A stretch of 64,000 nt of DNA, taken from NCBI GenBank assembly GCA_049840875.1, contig JASGJE010000006.1:186001-250000 (forward strand), written 5' to 3'. Position numbers and translations under genes: made by a program. A model generated the notes under the pieces. That model made no database searches, was not told where the DNA came from, and saw only the letters and a list, made by a program, of their open reading frames with translations. Source of the DNA: JAFDYH01 sp049840875 (GTDB taxonomy: Bacteria; Bacteroidota; Bacteroidia; Chitinophagales; Chitinophagaceae). How positions within the stretch are numbered: the first letter of the stretch is position 1; each line of letters begins with the position of its first letter. Of this stretch, positions 36,061 through 43,361 are shown one piece after another.

Positions 36061-36145
36061 CGCAAGGTATTTTGGTGAATGATTTAGTAATCATAAAGGC
36101 AGGTCATAAGGCCTGCCCGAATAGTTACTTGCCGCAAAGGTATAG

Positions 36146-36583
36146 TTAAAATGGTAAATTCTCTGAGGGATCGCCGACTGGTGGGATATCGTTTCCGCTG
36201 ATGCCTTCGATGTGCGAATCGCCTGGTATAGTTGATGAGCTGCCTCCGTCCATTCTTTTATCCAGCATGATGAGATTATCTCCCACCACTTCTGTTGCAA
36301 ACTTTCTATTACCTTCTTTATCTTCCCAGCTTCTTGTTCTCAATCTTCCTTCGATATAAACGAGACTTCCTTTGTGTAAGTATTTTTGCGCCAACTCTGC
36401 AAGCCCCCTCCATAGTACAACCGTATGCCACTCTGTTTGAGAAACCAGTTTACCCGAACGATCTTTAAAAGTTTCTGTAGTTGCCAGGGGAAATTTTGCT
36501 ACGGCAATATTGCCTTCAAGAAATTGTACATCCGGATCCTTTCCAAGGTTGCCAATGAGCATCACTCTGTTTACGCCTCTCAT
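36146..36583 (-). CDS. ssb: Single-stranded DNA-binding protein
   Basis: 145 residues. An OB fold occupies about residues 1-105, starting MRGVNRVMLIGNLGKDPDV, the usual SSB opening, with SQTEWHTVVLWRGLAELAQKYLHKGSLVYIEGRL. The C-terminal tail is short and ends PPVGDPSENLPF. The final acidic D-x-x-F of E. coli type is replaced by ENLPF, common in the phylum. The protein coats single-stranded DNA in replication and repair. It begins the ssb-gldE-gldD group. No clear promoter was recognised upstream. Confidence 0.94.
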   Translation of the reverse strand: MRGVNRVMLIGNLGKDPDVQFLEGNIAVAKFPLATTETFKDRSGKLVSQTEWHTVVLWRGLAELAQKYLHKGSLVYIEGRLRTRSWEDKEGNRKFATEVVGDNLIMLDKRMDGGSSSTIPGDSHIEGISGNDIPPVGDPSENLPF

Positions 36584-36679
36584 ACGTTTTAATTTATTTA
36601 GTCAATCGGATTATGCTCTGTTCTTAAAATTAATTTTTTTTAAACGTAAAACCGAAAAAAGTTTGAATGTTACAATTCG

Positions 36680-36811
36680 TTAAAATGCTGTACCAATGGA
36701 CCGAATCCTGCCATCGGGATGTTTGTAGAATATAATACCCATGTGCGGGGGCAAAAAAATACGCCCTGAAAAGGGCATATTAAACTTGCGATAGCCGCTA
36801 CTACGAATCAC
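36680..36811 (-). CDS. Candidate small protein (43 residues) or structured RNA
   Basis: A GTG at 36811 (minus strand) opens a 43-codon frame ending with TAA at 36680. A GGAG sits five bases before the GTG. The peptide starts VIRSSGYRKFNMPFSGRIF and continues LPPHMGIIFYKHPDGRIRS before ending IGTAF. Its aromatic, glycine and basic composition looks like a folded small domain rather than noise. No family is recognised. The region also folds: inverted-repeat arms at 36785-36793 and 36831-36839 bracket the start, and a terminator-like hairpin lies inside the frame. That second fact argues for an RNA element instead. Either reading is tentative. Confidence 0.3.
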   Translation of the reverse strand: MIRSSGYRKFNMPFSGRIFLPPHMGIIFYKHPDGRIRSIGTAF

Positions 36812-36857
36812 TTTTACTCCATTTGCTAATTATCGCAAGCCCTTTAAATGAATCGAT

Positions 36858-36885
36858 ATAAAAAAAGCCACCCGAAGGCGGCTTT
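36858..36885 (-). terminator. Terminator of the OmpA-family gene
   Basis: On the minus strand the stem AAAGCCGCC/GGTGGCTTT (36877-36885 with 36864-36872), with one G-U pair and a TTCG tetraloop, is followed by further T residues. It lies about 20 bases after the OmpA-family stop codon. Confidence 0.88.
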
Positions 36886-36905
36886 AAAGCTATTTGACGT
36901 TGTTA

Positions 36906-37772
36906 TTATTTCTTTTCAAGCAATTGGAAGAATTGATCCAACTGTGGAAGGATAACGATTCTTGTACGACGATTTGCTGCTTTACCTTCTTTTGTATCGT
37001 TCGATGCAACTGGTTTATACTCGCTACGTCCGGCTGCAGCCATTTTAGCCGGATCAAGCCCGTATTCTTTCTGCAATACGCGTACTACTGCGGTTGAACG
37101 TTTTACACTCAAATCCCAGTTATCAATCAGAACGCCATTGCTATTGAATGGAACATTATCAGTATGACCTTCTACCATGAATTCTATATCAGGTTGATTT
37201 TTTAATACTGCTGCTACTTTACCCAGTACTGCTTTTGCACTTGGGCTGATATTGTATTTGCCGCTGCTGAATAAAAGTTTGTCTGAGATATCGATGAACA
37301 CAACGCCTTTGTCTACTTTAATGTTGATGTCCTGGTCATCCATATTGCCTACTGCACCTTTCAGGTTCATCACAAGAGCCATATTTAATGAATCCTTCCT
37401 CGCCATTTGCTGTTGTAAAGTCTGAATGTAGTTATCCTTCGCGCCTATATTCTCTAACGACTTTTTAATGTTGTCTGCCTGCTGAGAAGAGATTACAGAA
37501 AGATCCTGCAATTGTTTCAATGCCTGTGTGTTGTTTTCTTTCAAATAAGCAATCTGCTTATTCAGGTCATCAATATTTTTCTGCAACTCCCCATTTTTTC
37601 TGTTGGCGTCTGCCTTGCCGGTATTACAATCAGAAAGGTCGCCCGTAAGTTGTGCGTTTTTCTTTGTCAGATCGTCGATACTGGCTTGTGCTGCTTTATA
37701 TTTTTTTTGGCTGACGCATGAAACCAGTAAAACGGCAGTTAATGCTGCTAATGCAGTAGTCCGGAAATTCAT
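36906..37772 (-). CDS. OmpA family lipoprotein with coiled coil
   Basis: 288 residues. A lipoprotein signal ends in LLVSC, making Cys19 the lipidated residue. Residues of about 25-135 form a long heptad-rich coiled coil (QASIDDLTKKNAQLTGDLSD, KNGELQKNIDDLNKQIAYL). The OmpA C-terminal domain covers about 160-280, with VEGHTDNVPFNSNG, NWDLSVKRSTAVVRVL and AAAGRSEYKPVASN. This domain binds peptidoglycan, so the protein probably links an envelope membrane to the wall. A TATATTTG -7 element at 37838-37845 (minus strand) lies 65 bases upstream. It is divergent from the GH25 gene. Confidence 0.92.
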   Translation of the reverse strand: MNFRTTALAALTAVLLVSCVSQKKYKAAQASIDDLTKKNAQLTGDLSDCNTGKADANRKNGELQKNIDDLNKQIAYLKENNTQALKQLQDLSVISSQQADNIKKSLENIGAKDNYIQTLQQQMARKDSLNMALVMNLKGAVGNMDDQDINIKVDKGVVFIDISDKLLFSSGKYNISPSAKAVLGKVAAVLKNQPDIEFMVEGHTDNVPFNSNGVLIDNWDLSVKRSTAVVRVLQKEYGLDPAKMAAAGRSEYKPVASNDTKEGKAANRRTRIVILPQLDQFFQLLEKK

Positions 37773-38045
37773 AAAAAAACATTTTTGGTGTATAAAATTT
37801 CTTTGCTCATCGTTAAGAGTGAATCATGAAACGGCCGCAAATATAATTTAATAATTTTCAATGCTGCAGCTTATCCTTTAAAACACTGTTAATAGGGGTG
37901 CTATTTCCGTAAAATACGATAGTAATAAATCCTGTACTGTGCCGGTTATTTCGCATTCTTTCAATTTTGCTAAATAATCACTTGTATTCGCGATGATTTT
38001 TAATTTACTTGTAACATTGCCGAAAATTTCGACAACCCTCTCTCC

Positions 38046-38822
38046 ATGCCCGCAAAAAAGAAAAATGGAACTGCTTTTGTAAAATGGTTGCGTATCACTA
38101 TTGTTTCTCTTTTCGTTGGTGCAGCTATTTATTTCGGTTATCAATGGATACAATACAGGCGGGCATTGTTTGTCCGGTATCCTGAATTTGGTATAGCCAT
38201 TCCCGAAAGCTATCCGATTCACGGAATTGACGTTTCAAAATACCAGGAAATGATCGCCTGGGATGAGGTAAAAGCGATGCAGGTGAAAAATGTAAAGCTT
38301 GGATTTGTATTTATCAAAGCAACTGAAGGCATTGGCAATATGGACCGTCAGTTTCCCCGCAACTGGAAAAAATCGAAAGAAGCCGGTATGGTACGAGGCG
38401 CTTACCATTTCTTTCTGGCCACAAAAGATGGCAGAATGCAGGCAGAGAATTTCATAAAATGCGTTGCATTGAAACCCGGTGATATGCCGCCGGTACTCGA
38501 TGTAGAACAAACCTATGGTATGAGCTCTGAGGTTTTAAAAAAAGAAGTAAAAGAATGGTTGGATGTGGCAGAGGCTTATTATGGCATCAGACCGATTATT
38601 TATACCAATGTTGATTTTTATAAGCGAAACCTTGGTAGTGATTTCGATGAATATCCCCTTTGGGTGGCGCACTATTATGCTCCGAATCAGCCCCGCATAA
38701 AAAGAGATTGGCTCTTCTGGCAACATAGTGAAGGTGGTCGTGTAAACGGTATCTTAAGCACCGTTGATTTTAATGTATTTGGTGGCGACTCAGTTGAATT
38801 CAAGAGTATTCTTATTCCATAA
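38046..38822 (+). CDS. Glycoside hydrolase family 25 lysozyme-like protein
   Basis: 258 residues. A membrane anchor occupies about residues 15-33. The GH25 domain spans about 55-255: HGIDVSKYQ with Asp62, FVFIKATEG, GAYHFFLATKDG, and the catalytic pair in LDVEQ (Asp152 and Glu154). IIYTNVDFYKRNLG, FDEYPLWVAHY and FWQHSEGG follow, all typical. GH25 enzymes cut the MurNAc-GlcNAc bond of peptidoglycan. The anchor suggests a role in remodelling the cell's own wall. A small membrane protein gene follows 25 bases later, probably on the same transcript. Confidence 0.93.
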   Translation: MPAKKKNGTAFVKWLRITIVSLFVGAAIYFGYQWIQYRRALFVRYPEFGIAIPESYPIHGIDVSKYQEMIAWDEVKAMQVKNVKLGFVFIKATEGIGNMDRQFPRNWKKSKEAGMVRGAYHFFLATKDGRMQAENFIKCVALKPGDMPPVLDVEQTYGMSSEVLKKEVKEWLDVAEAYYGIRPIIYTNVDFYKRNLGSDFDEYPLWVAHYYAPNQPRIKRDWLFWQHSEGGRVNGILSTVDFNVFGGDSVEFKSILIP

Positions 38823-38847
38823 ATTTTTAACGGCGTAACTTAATTGT

Positions 38848-39078
38848 ATGGAACAAGGTTTCGACCCGGAAGTGAAAAAATATTTCAGGAAAATAATCGC
38901 TTCATTCAGTTGGGGTTTCCTCTGGTTGTTTGGAAATGCGATAGCTGGTTTATATTTCAAGCTTTCTTTTTTTGGTGAGCACCTAGTAATTTTTACAATT
39001 CTGTATTATATACTTTCGGTTGCAGCACTGATATTTTTACTGCTGTTTTATTATAAAACGTGGAGTAAACGTAATTGA
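38848..39078 (+). CDS. Small two-helix membrane protein, hypothetical
   Basis: 76 residues with two clear membrane helices (about 17-36 and 45-68) and a charged end (YKTWSKRN). The N-terminus is acidic and basic (MEQGFDPEVKKYFRKI). No family name is recognised; small proteins of this shape are conserved in Chitinophagaceae by general impression. The spacing of 25 bases after the GH25 gene suggests co-transcription. Its stop codon abuts the stop of the convergent NTF2-like gene. Confidence 0.65.
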   Translation: MEQGFDPEVKKYFRKIIASFSWGFLWLFGNAIAGLYFKLSFFGEHLVIFTILYYILSVAALIFLLLFYYKTWSKRN

Positions 39079-39501
39079 TCAGCTGCTATGATCTGCTATA
39101 ATCATCCACTTGCCTTTTATCTTTTGAAATAATAAATCATAATGACCGCTCAGATCGCCGATCGTTCTTTGCAAATGCCATTTACCTACAACATAATAAT
39201 AATCCCCAGATAATTTTTTTACTACGAGGATATTAAAATCGAGCTTGCCCATTGCCGTCGTATCCGGGTAACCTTTTTTATAATTGTCAAGTGTCGTTTG
39301 CCATCCCCACTTTATTCCGTTTTTACCAATAAACATCAATGAATCACTGTGCCAGTAAGTTTGCATAAATGCTTCAAGGTTGCCGCTATTCCAGCTTGCT
39401 GTTTGCTTTGCCATCACATCTCTTATCTCTTTTTCATCGCTGGATTGACCAAATAAAATAGTGGCAGTACATAGAAAGAGAGACACAAACAAGGTTTTCA
39501 T
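39079..39501 (-). CDS. Exported NTF2-like (DUF4440/SnoaL-type) protein
   Basis: About 140 residues from the start at 39501, which gives a signal peptide (MKTLFVSLFLCTATILFGQ). The longer frame adds six residues. The mature part has the DUF4440 pattern: EIRDVMAKQTASWNSGNLEAFMQTYWHSDSLMFIGKNG, then DYYYVVGKWHLQRTIGDLSGHYDLLFQKIKGKWMIIADHSS. The NTF2-like cone fold binds small ligands and sometimes has enzymatic activity; no catalytic residues can be named. Periplasmic location is inferred from the signal. The gene is convergent with the small membrane protein. Confidence 0.85.
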   Translation of the reverse strand: MKTLFVSLFLCTATILFGQSSDEKEIRDVMAKQTASWNSGNLEAFMQTYWHSDSLMFIGKNGIKWGWQTTLDNYKKGYPDTTAMGKLDFNILVVKKLSGDYYYVVGKWHLQRTIGDLSGHYDLLFQKIKGKWMIIADHSS

Positions 39502-39554
39502 ACGAATAATTTTGTGCATTAAGTTAGCGAAAAAGAAGACAGTGATAGAAACGA

Positions 39555-39947
39555 TTAATGGTCACAATCGTCAACATGGCAATGATTGGATTGCCTGCAA
39601 TAATAATAATTCAAAAAATGCGCGGTCAAAATAAGAAGCACTGCTGGCAGCAAAAGCCAAAGTTCATTTTCATGATAAAGTTCCTTTAGCACAAGAAAAA
39701 TAAACCCTGCTAAAAAAACAAGCAATGGCAGCATACGATGGTGATGCTTGGCATATCCGTGAATTAATGAAAAACTACCGATACCTAACGCAGCCACTAT
39801 CATCACGATTTCGAAAGTAAGGTTGTGAATAATATTTATTCCAAAGAGAGGAAGGCTTGTAAAAAATAAAGGAAGAAGTGCACAATGGATAGCACAGGCT
39901 ACTGAGGTAGCAATACCCAATCCATCCAGGTTGATTTTTAGTTTCAT
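39555..39947 (-). CDS. MerC domain-containing membrane protein
   Basis: About 130 residues from the start at 39947 (MKLKINLDGLG). The longer frame would start inside the promoter spacer. Four membrane helices are visible, with the MerC opening GIATSVACAIHCALLPLFFTSLPLFG containing a close Cys-His-Cys pattern (CAIHC). The C-terminus is histidine- and cysteine-rich (CRQSNHCHVDDCDH), a likely metal-binding tail. MerC proteins transport mercuric or other metal ions. In Bacteroidetes this type is usually tied to zinc homeostasis and a Fur-family gene, as found 786 bases away. A promoter with an overlapping palindrome lies directly upstream. Confidence 0.85.
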   Translation of the reverse strand: MKLKINLDGLGIATSVACAIHCALLPLFFTSLPLFGINIIHNLTFEIVMIVAALGIGSFSLIHGYAKHHHRMLPLLVFLAGFIFLVLKELYHENELWLLLPAVLLILTAHFLNYYYCRQSNHCHVDDCDH

Positions 39948-39954
39948 GCTTCGG

Positions 39955-39986
39955 CAAATATAATTACTTTGCAACTCAGATGCAAA
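39955..39986 (-). promoter_or_regulatory. Promoter of the MerC-like gene
   Basis: Reading the minus strand: TTTG (39986-39983), a 20-base spacer, then TATATTTG (39962-39955). This is an exact match to the Bacteroidetes consensus. The start codon begins 7 bases after the -7 box, so the transcript should be leaderless or nearly so. Confidence 0.75.
39968..39986. promoter_or_regulatory. Candidate Fur/Zur operator, 9-1-9 palindrome
   Basis: TTTGCAACT-C-AGATGCAAA is a 19-base palindrome with 8 of 9 pairs matching. The 9-1-9 layout is that of Fur-family operators. It overlaps the -33 element and spacer of the MerC-like promoter, so binding would block transcription. A Fur-family gene is at 40733-41155. 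The box also lies 70 bases upstream of the SCO gene. Confidence 0.65.
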
Positions 39987-40055
39987 AGAAATTATATGAG
40001 AATCAAAATACGTCTATTTTCTGTTGGCTGAACTAACTTCGCGAAGAATTTTTGA

Positions 40056-40664
40056 ATGAAGAAGAAACAAGCTTTTTATATAGCCTTTTTTGCAGTCCTG
40101 GTTGTCGGCTTTTTTATTGTGCTTTCGAAGTTAATTCCCGGATTTGCTGCTACGAAGGTGCCGCCGGTCGGGTATGTTCAGCCTTTCCGTTTTACTACCC
40201 AGGATGGAAATTATTTTTCTGACAACGATGTAAAAGGAAAAGTGTTCGTTGCTGAATATTTTTTCACTACGTGCAAAGGCATCTGTCCGCGATTGAACAC
40301 AAATATGCGGAAGGTGTATGACCGTTATAAAGATGAAAAAGACTTTTATATCCTTTCCCACACCTGCAATCCAGAAACTGACTCTGCGCCAAGGCTTAAA
40401 AGATATGCCGACTCGATGAAAGTGGCCACTGACCGCTGGATATTCCTGACGGGCAAAAAAGACAGTCTTTATTACCAGGCAAGATTGAGCTATCATATTG
40501 ATGACCCTAAAAATAATCTTACCTCTATCGAAGACGATTTTTTGCATACTCAATTCTTCGCTCTAATCAATAAAAAAGGAGAGGTCAAAAAGATTTATGA
40601 TGGCCTGAAACAAAGTGAAGTGGACGAGATGATAAGTGACATAGATAAATTATTAAAAGAGTAG
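40056..40664 (+). CDS. SCO1/SenC family protein
   Basis: 202 residues. An N-terminal membrane anchor spans about residues 7-26. The thioredoxin-like fold has the copper-binding CxxxC (Cys73 and Cys77 in TTCKGICPRL) and the distal His164 (DFLHTQFF), all three SCO ligands. Family role: copper delivery to the CuA site of cytochrome c oxidase or thiol redox in the periplasm. It is divergent from the MerC-like gene and 68 bases upstream of the Fur-family gene, so it may be part of the same metal-responsive group. Confidence 0.93.
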   Translation: MKKKQAFYIAFFAVLVVGFFIVLSKLIPGFAATKVPPVGYVQPFRFTTQDGNYFSDNDVKGKVFVAEYFFTTCKGICPRLNTNMRKVYDRYKDEKDFYILSHTCNPETDSAPRLKRYADSMKVATDRWIFLTGKKDSLYYQARLSYHIDDPKNNLTSIEDDFLHTQFFALINKKGEVKKIYDGLKQSEVDEMISDIDKLLKE

Positions 40665-40732
40665 ATATAAAAATTTGGGAGGTCGGGGATTCTTCTTAAA
40701 TTAGATTCAAACTTACCACTCAAACTTTTTAT

Positions 40733-41155
40733 ATGACAACGGATCTTGACGATCTTTTGAAACGTAATCATCTTAGTATTACAGAAAGTAGAAAAAAAAT
40801 CCTCAGTCTTTTTGTTAATCACACCGGTGCCCTCGCCCATGGCGATATTGAAAAAAAAGCAGGCGAAAAATTTGATAGAGTAACGGTTTACCGCACTTTA
40901 CAAACCTTTGTTGAAAAAGGTATCATTCATACCATTCCCACTTCAGATAATATGGTGCGTTATGCTCTTTGCAAAGACAACTGCACTGAAGGTCATCATC
41001 ACGATAACCACATACATTTTGTGTGTAAGCAATGTGGTAAAACGGAATGCTTAGATGCGGTTAGTTCACCCGCTTTGGAGTTGCCGTACGGATATCATGT
41101 AAACACTGTTGAAGTTGTAGTAAGCGGAATTTGTAAAGATTGCAGGGAAAAATAA
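40733..41155 (+). CDS. Fur family transcriptional regulator (Zur-like)
   Basis: 140 residues. A winged helix covers about residues 10-80 (RKKILSLFVNHTGALAHGDIEKKAG, FDRVTVYRTLQTFVEKGIIH). The dimerisation domain shows the histidine cluster GHHHDNHIHF (88-96) and two CxxC motifs (Cys98/Cys101 in VCKQCGK and Cys134/Cys137 in GICKDC), which form the structural zinc site. Fur-type proteins repress genes when loaded with metal. Proximity to a MerC-like gene and the histidine-rich regulatory site suggest zinc sensing, by inference. It probably binds the 19-base palindrome at 39968-39986. Confidence 0.92.
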   Translation: MTTDLDDLLKRNHLSITESRKKILSLFVNHTGALAHGDIEKKAGEKFDRVTVYRTLQTFVEKGIIHTIPTSDNMVRYALCKDNCTEGHHHDNHIHFVCKQCGKTECLDAVSSPALELPYGYHVNTVEVVVSGICKDCREK

Positions 41156-41185
41156 TTCTTCGCCATTTTATTCTGCTATTTCATT

Positions 41186-41221
41186 CTAAAAGATTTTTTT
41201 CGGGAGAGAAAAATCTTTTAG
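41186..41221. terminator. 13-bp inverted repeat after the Fur-family gene
   Basis: A perfect stem CTAAAAGATTTTT/AAAAATCTTTTAG (41186-41198 with 41209-41221), 10-base loop. It lies 31 bases after the stop codon. The stem is A/T-rich and the plus-strand T run is weak. Confidence 0.55.
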
Positions 41222-41245
41222 CTGTATTCATCCTTTTTTAAAAAT

Positions 41246-41272
41246 AACTCATGGCTGCAAAGCCTGAGTTTT
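41246..41272 (+). terminator. GCAA-loop hairpin
   Basis: AACTCA(T)GGCT-GCAA-AGCCTGAGTT: a 10-bp stem with one bulged T and a GNRA tetraloop, followed by two more T residues (four in a row counting the end of the stem). A second possible terminator for the Fur-family transcript. Confidence 0.55.
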
Positions 41273-41337
41273 CGGTCTATTAATTATCACTTCCACCCAT
41301 TGACATTTTATCATTGCCTCAATAGACAAAACCATCT

Positions 41338-41374
41338 AAAAAAGTAAGCCCCGATGTAGAAACACCGGGACTTA
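41338..41374 (-). terminator. Terminator of the M3 peptidase gene
   Basis: On the minus strand a 13-bp stem TAAGTCCCGGTGT/ACATCGGGGCTTA with two G-U pairs (41374-41362 with 41357-41345) and a 4-base loop is followed by six T residues (41343-41338). It lies about 150 bases after the stop. Confidence 0.8.
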
Positions 41375-41524
41375 GGTTAAGGCTCTGATTAGTAGCTATT
41401 TTAATGACTGCATATAATTTCACTTCTGCAGCCTGTGATAATTATTAGTAGAATCGATAAATCAAAAATAATGTACCGTAATCATATTTCCGAAAAAACT
41501 AACTACCACTTTGCGGGTATTTTA

Positions 41525-43252
41525 TTACTTTTTCGTTAATGCTTTCAACTCATTATCAACAAAAGACATTAAGTCCTTAATATATGCTGGGGAAAAATCA
41601 AATTTCAGTCCGGCAGCATTATAAAGTTCCGGCAACGTTTTCGTGCCGCCGAAATGAAGTGCATTAATATAGTTATCAAGAGCAGCTGTCGCATTTTCCT
41701 TATACTGCTTCCACATGCCGATGGCCCCGATTTGCGCTATTCCATATTCAATGTAATAAAACGGTACTTCAAAAAGATGGAGTTGCCTTTGCCAGATATA
41801 TTTTCTGTATTCATCCAGGCCAGAAAAATCTATTGCAGCAGATGAAAATTCATTTTGCAACTCAACCCATTTCGAAATACGTTCATCAACTGTGTGCGAC
41901 GGATTTTCATACGCCCAATGTTGAAATTTGTCGATCAATGCTATCCATGGAAAGATGGTAATCACTCTTTCCAGTTGATGAATCTTTGCACGCTTGAGAT
42001 CGTCTTCATTCTTGAAAAATATCTGCCAATGATCCATTGTAAATAATTCCATCGACATACTGGCAACCTCGGCGATCTCCATTGGGTACTCTTTGAATCC
42101 GCTTAATTCCAATGAATGTGAAAGAAATGAGTGGATAGCGTGGCCGCCTTCATGTACCATGGTAGTAACATCACTCATTTGCCCCGCTGCATTCATGAAT
42201 ATAAACGGAGCGCCGCTCTCTGGTAACGAACAATTGTAACCGCCGGGTGCTTTTCCTTTTCTGCTTTCGAGATCCAGGTGGTTAAGTTCATTCATTTTGC
42301 GTAGACAGTCACCAAAGAAAGGTCGCAACCCGGAGAAACAGGCGATTGATTTCTCTACCAATTCCTCCGTTGTTTTAAACGGATTTAACGGCATCACTCC
42401 TTCTGCTACTGCTTCCGTATCCCATGGGCGCAATGTATCTAATCCTAATTTTTCTTTCTTATACTCCAGTATTTTATCTACCAATGGTAATACATGCAGC
42501 TTTACCGCCTCGTGAAAATTGAAACAATCTTCTTTTGTATAATCAAAGCGGCCCATCTCTGTAAACTTGTAATCACGATAGTTCCTAAATCCGGCATTCA
42601 ATGCCACTTTGTTACGCTTATCAATCAGTGAAGAATAAAGTTGATTCATTGCATCCTTATCCTGTAGCCTACGGTCGTTTACCTTTCTGTATACTTCTTC
42701 ACGAAGATTTCTATCATGATTTTCTAAAAACTTAGCGGCCTGTTGTAATGTGAATTCTTGTCCATTTACCGTTACAGTCATTTTCCCGGAAATCGCTCCA
42801 AACTGTTGCGCCTCTACGCTTAGCTCTGCTAATATTGGAACATTTGCTTCGCGGAAAAGACTAATGCTTTTCTTAACATTTCGCAGGTATGTAAAATACT
42901 TGTCGGTATCAAGTTCGCTTGTCCAGGAGCATTCGATCAATTTGCGGTTCAGCTTATCACCATAAGGTTGAATTTTCGGTTGAATCTCCATCATAAAGAA
43001 ACCAAACGCTTCACGAAGCTTCTCATTTGACGTATCACAGGTCATTCGGATTTGTCGCCAGCAAACATCTTCAGTAACGACAGCATCTAACTCACTAGCA
43101 TCTTTTAACCATTGCTCCAGGTCAGCTTTTGAATTAATTTCTCTATCTAAAAGGTTTTTAAAAAATGGCTCAAGCAACTCCCATGTTGAAACTTCAAAAT
43201 CGGCAGGAACAAAATGACGCGTCAGCTTTTTTATATCTGCTGTGTATTGCAT
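41525..43252 (-). CDS. M3 family oligoendopeptidase (PepF-like)
   Basis: 575 residues, no signal peptide. The zinc-binding motif HEGGH is at residues 367-371 (MVHEGGHAIHSF), with the downstream glutamate ligand region EIAEVASMSMELF at about 394-406. Other M3 features are GKAPGGYNCSLPESGAPFIFMN and the C-terminal HLFEVPFYYIEYGIAQIGAIGMW. The enzyme cleaves short peptides in the cytoplasm. Length fits the pepF/oligoendopeptidase F branch. It is transcribed alone, with its own terminator. Confidence 0.95.
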   Translation of the reverse strand: MQYTADIKKLTRHFVPADFEVSTWELLEPFFKNLLDREINSKADLEQWLKDASELDAVVTEDVCWRQIRMTCDTSNEKLREAFGFFMMEIQPKIQPYGDKLNRKLIECSWTSELDTDKYFTYLRNVKKSISLFREANVPILAELSVEAQQFGAISGKMTVTVNGQEFTLQQAAKFLENHDRNLREEVYRKVNDRRLQDKDAMNQLYSSLIDKRNKVALNAGFRNYRDYKFTEMGRFDYTKEDCFNFHEAVKLHVLPLVDKILEYKKEKLGLDTLRPWDTEAVAEGVMPLNPFKTTEELVEKSIACFSGLRPFFGDCLRKMNELNHLDLESRKGKAPGGYNCSLPESGAPFIFMNAAGQMSDVTTMVHEGGHAIHSFLSHSLELSGFKEYPMEIAEVASMSMELFTMDHWQIFFKNEDDLKRAKIHQLERVITIFPWIALIDKFQHWAYENPSHTVDERISKWVELQNEFSSAAIDFSGLDEYRKYIWQRQLHLFEVPFYYIEYGIAQIGAIGMWKQYKENATAALDNYINALHFGGTKTLPELYNAAGLKFDFSPAYIKDLMSFVDNELKALTKK

Positions 43253-43294
43253 ATTGTGATAAGGTATTTTTTAATCAGGCTATGTGGAAGAGAT

Positions 43295-43350
43295 AAACCA
43301 GCAGAGAGAAAGCAACTTTAAAAATTTGCAATCTTGCCAACTGCTGGTTT
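43295..43350. other. Inverted repeat between M3 peptidase and DUF5606 genes
   Basis: A perfect 10-bp inverted repeat AAACCAGCAG/CTGCTGGTTT (43295-43304 with 43341-43350), 36 bases apart, 12 bases after the DUF5606 stop on the minus strand. It may act as a terminator or processing site. Confidence 0.5.
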
Positions 43351-43361
43351 AAAATGCGGAA

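Larger units (their letters stand above)
36584..36905. other. Structured gap between ompA-like gene and ssb
   Basis: 322 bases without an annotated gene. It holds the OmpA terminator (36858-36885) and a long inverted repeat CTTGCGATA/TATCGCAAG (36785-36793 with 36831-36839). A second hairpin GCCCT-GAAA-AGGGC lies at 36763-36776, followed on the minus strand by a T run. A 43-codon minus-strand frame spans 36680-36811. See the separate entry and finding. Confidence 0.7.
41156..41524. other. Convergent intergenic region with three hairpins
   Basis: 369 bases between the Fur-family gene (plus) and the M3 peptidase gene (minus). It holds three hairpins: a 13-bp inverted repeat at 41186-41221, a GCAA-loop hairpin at 41246-41272 and a minus-strand terminator at 41338-41374. 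No further gene was seen. Confidence 0.7.
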
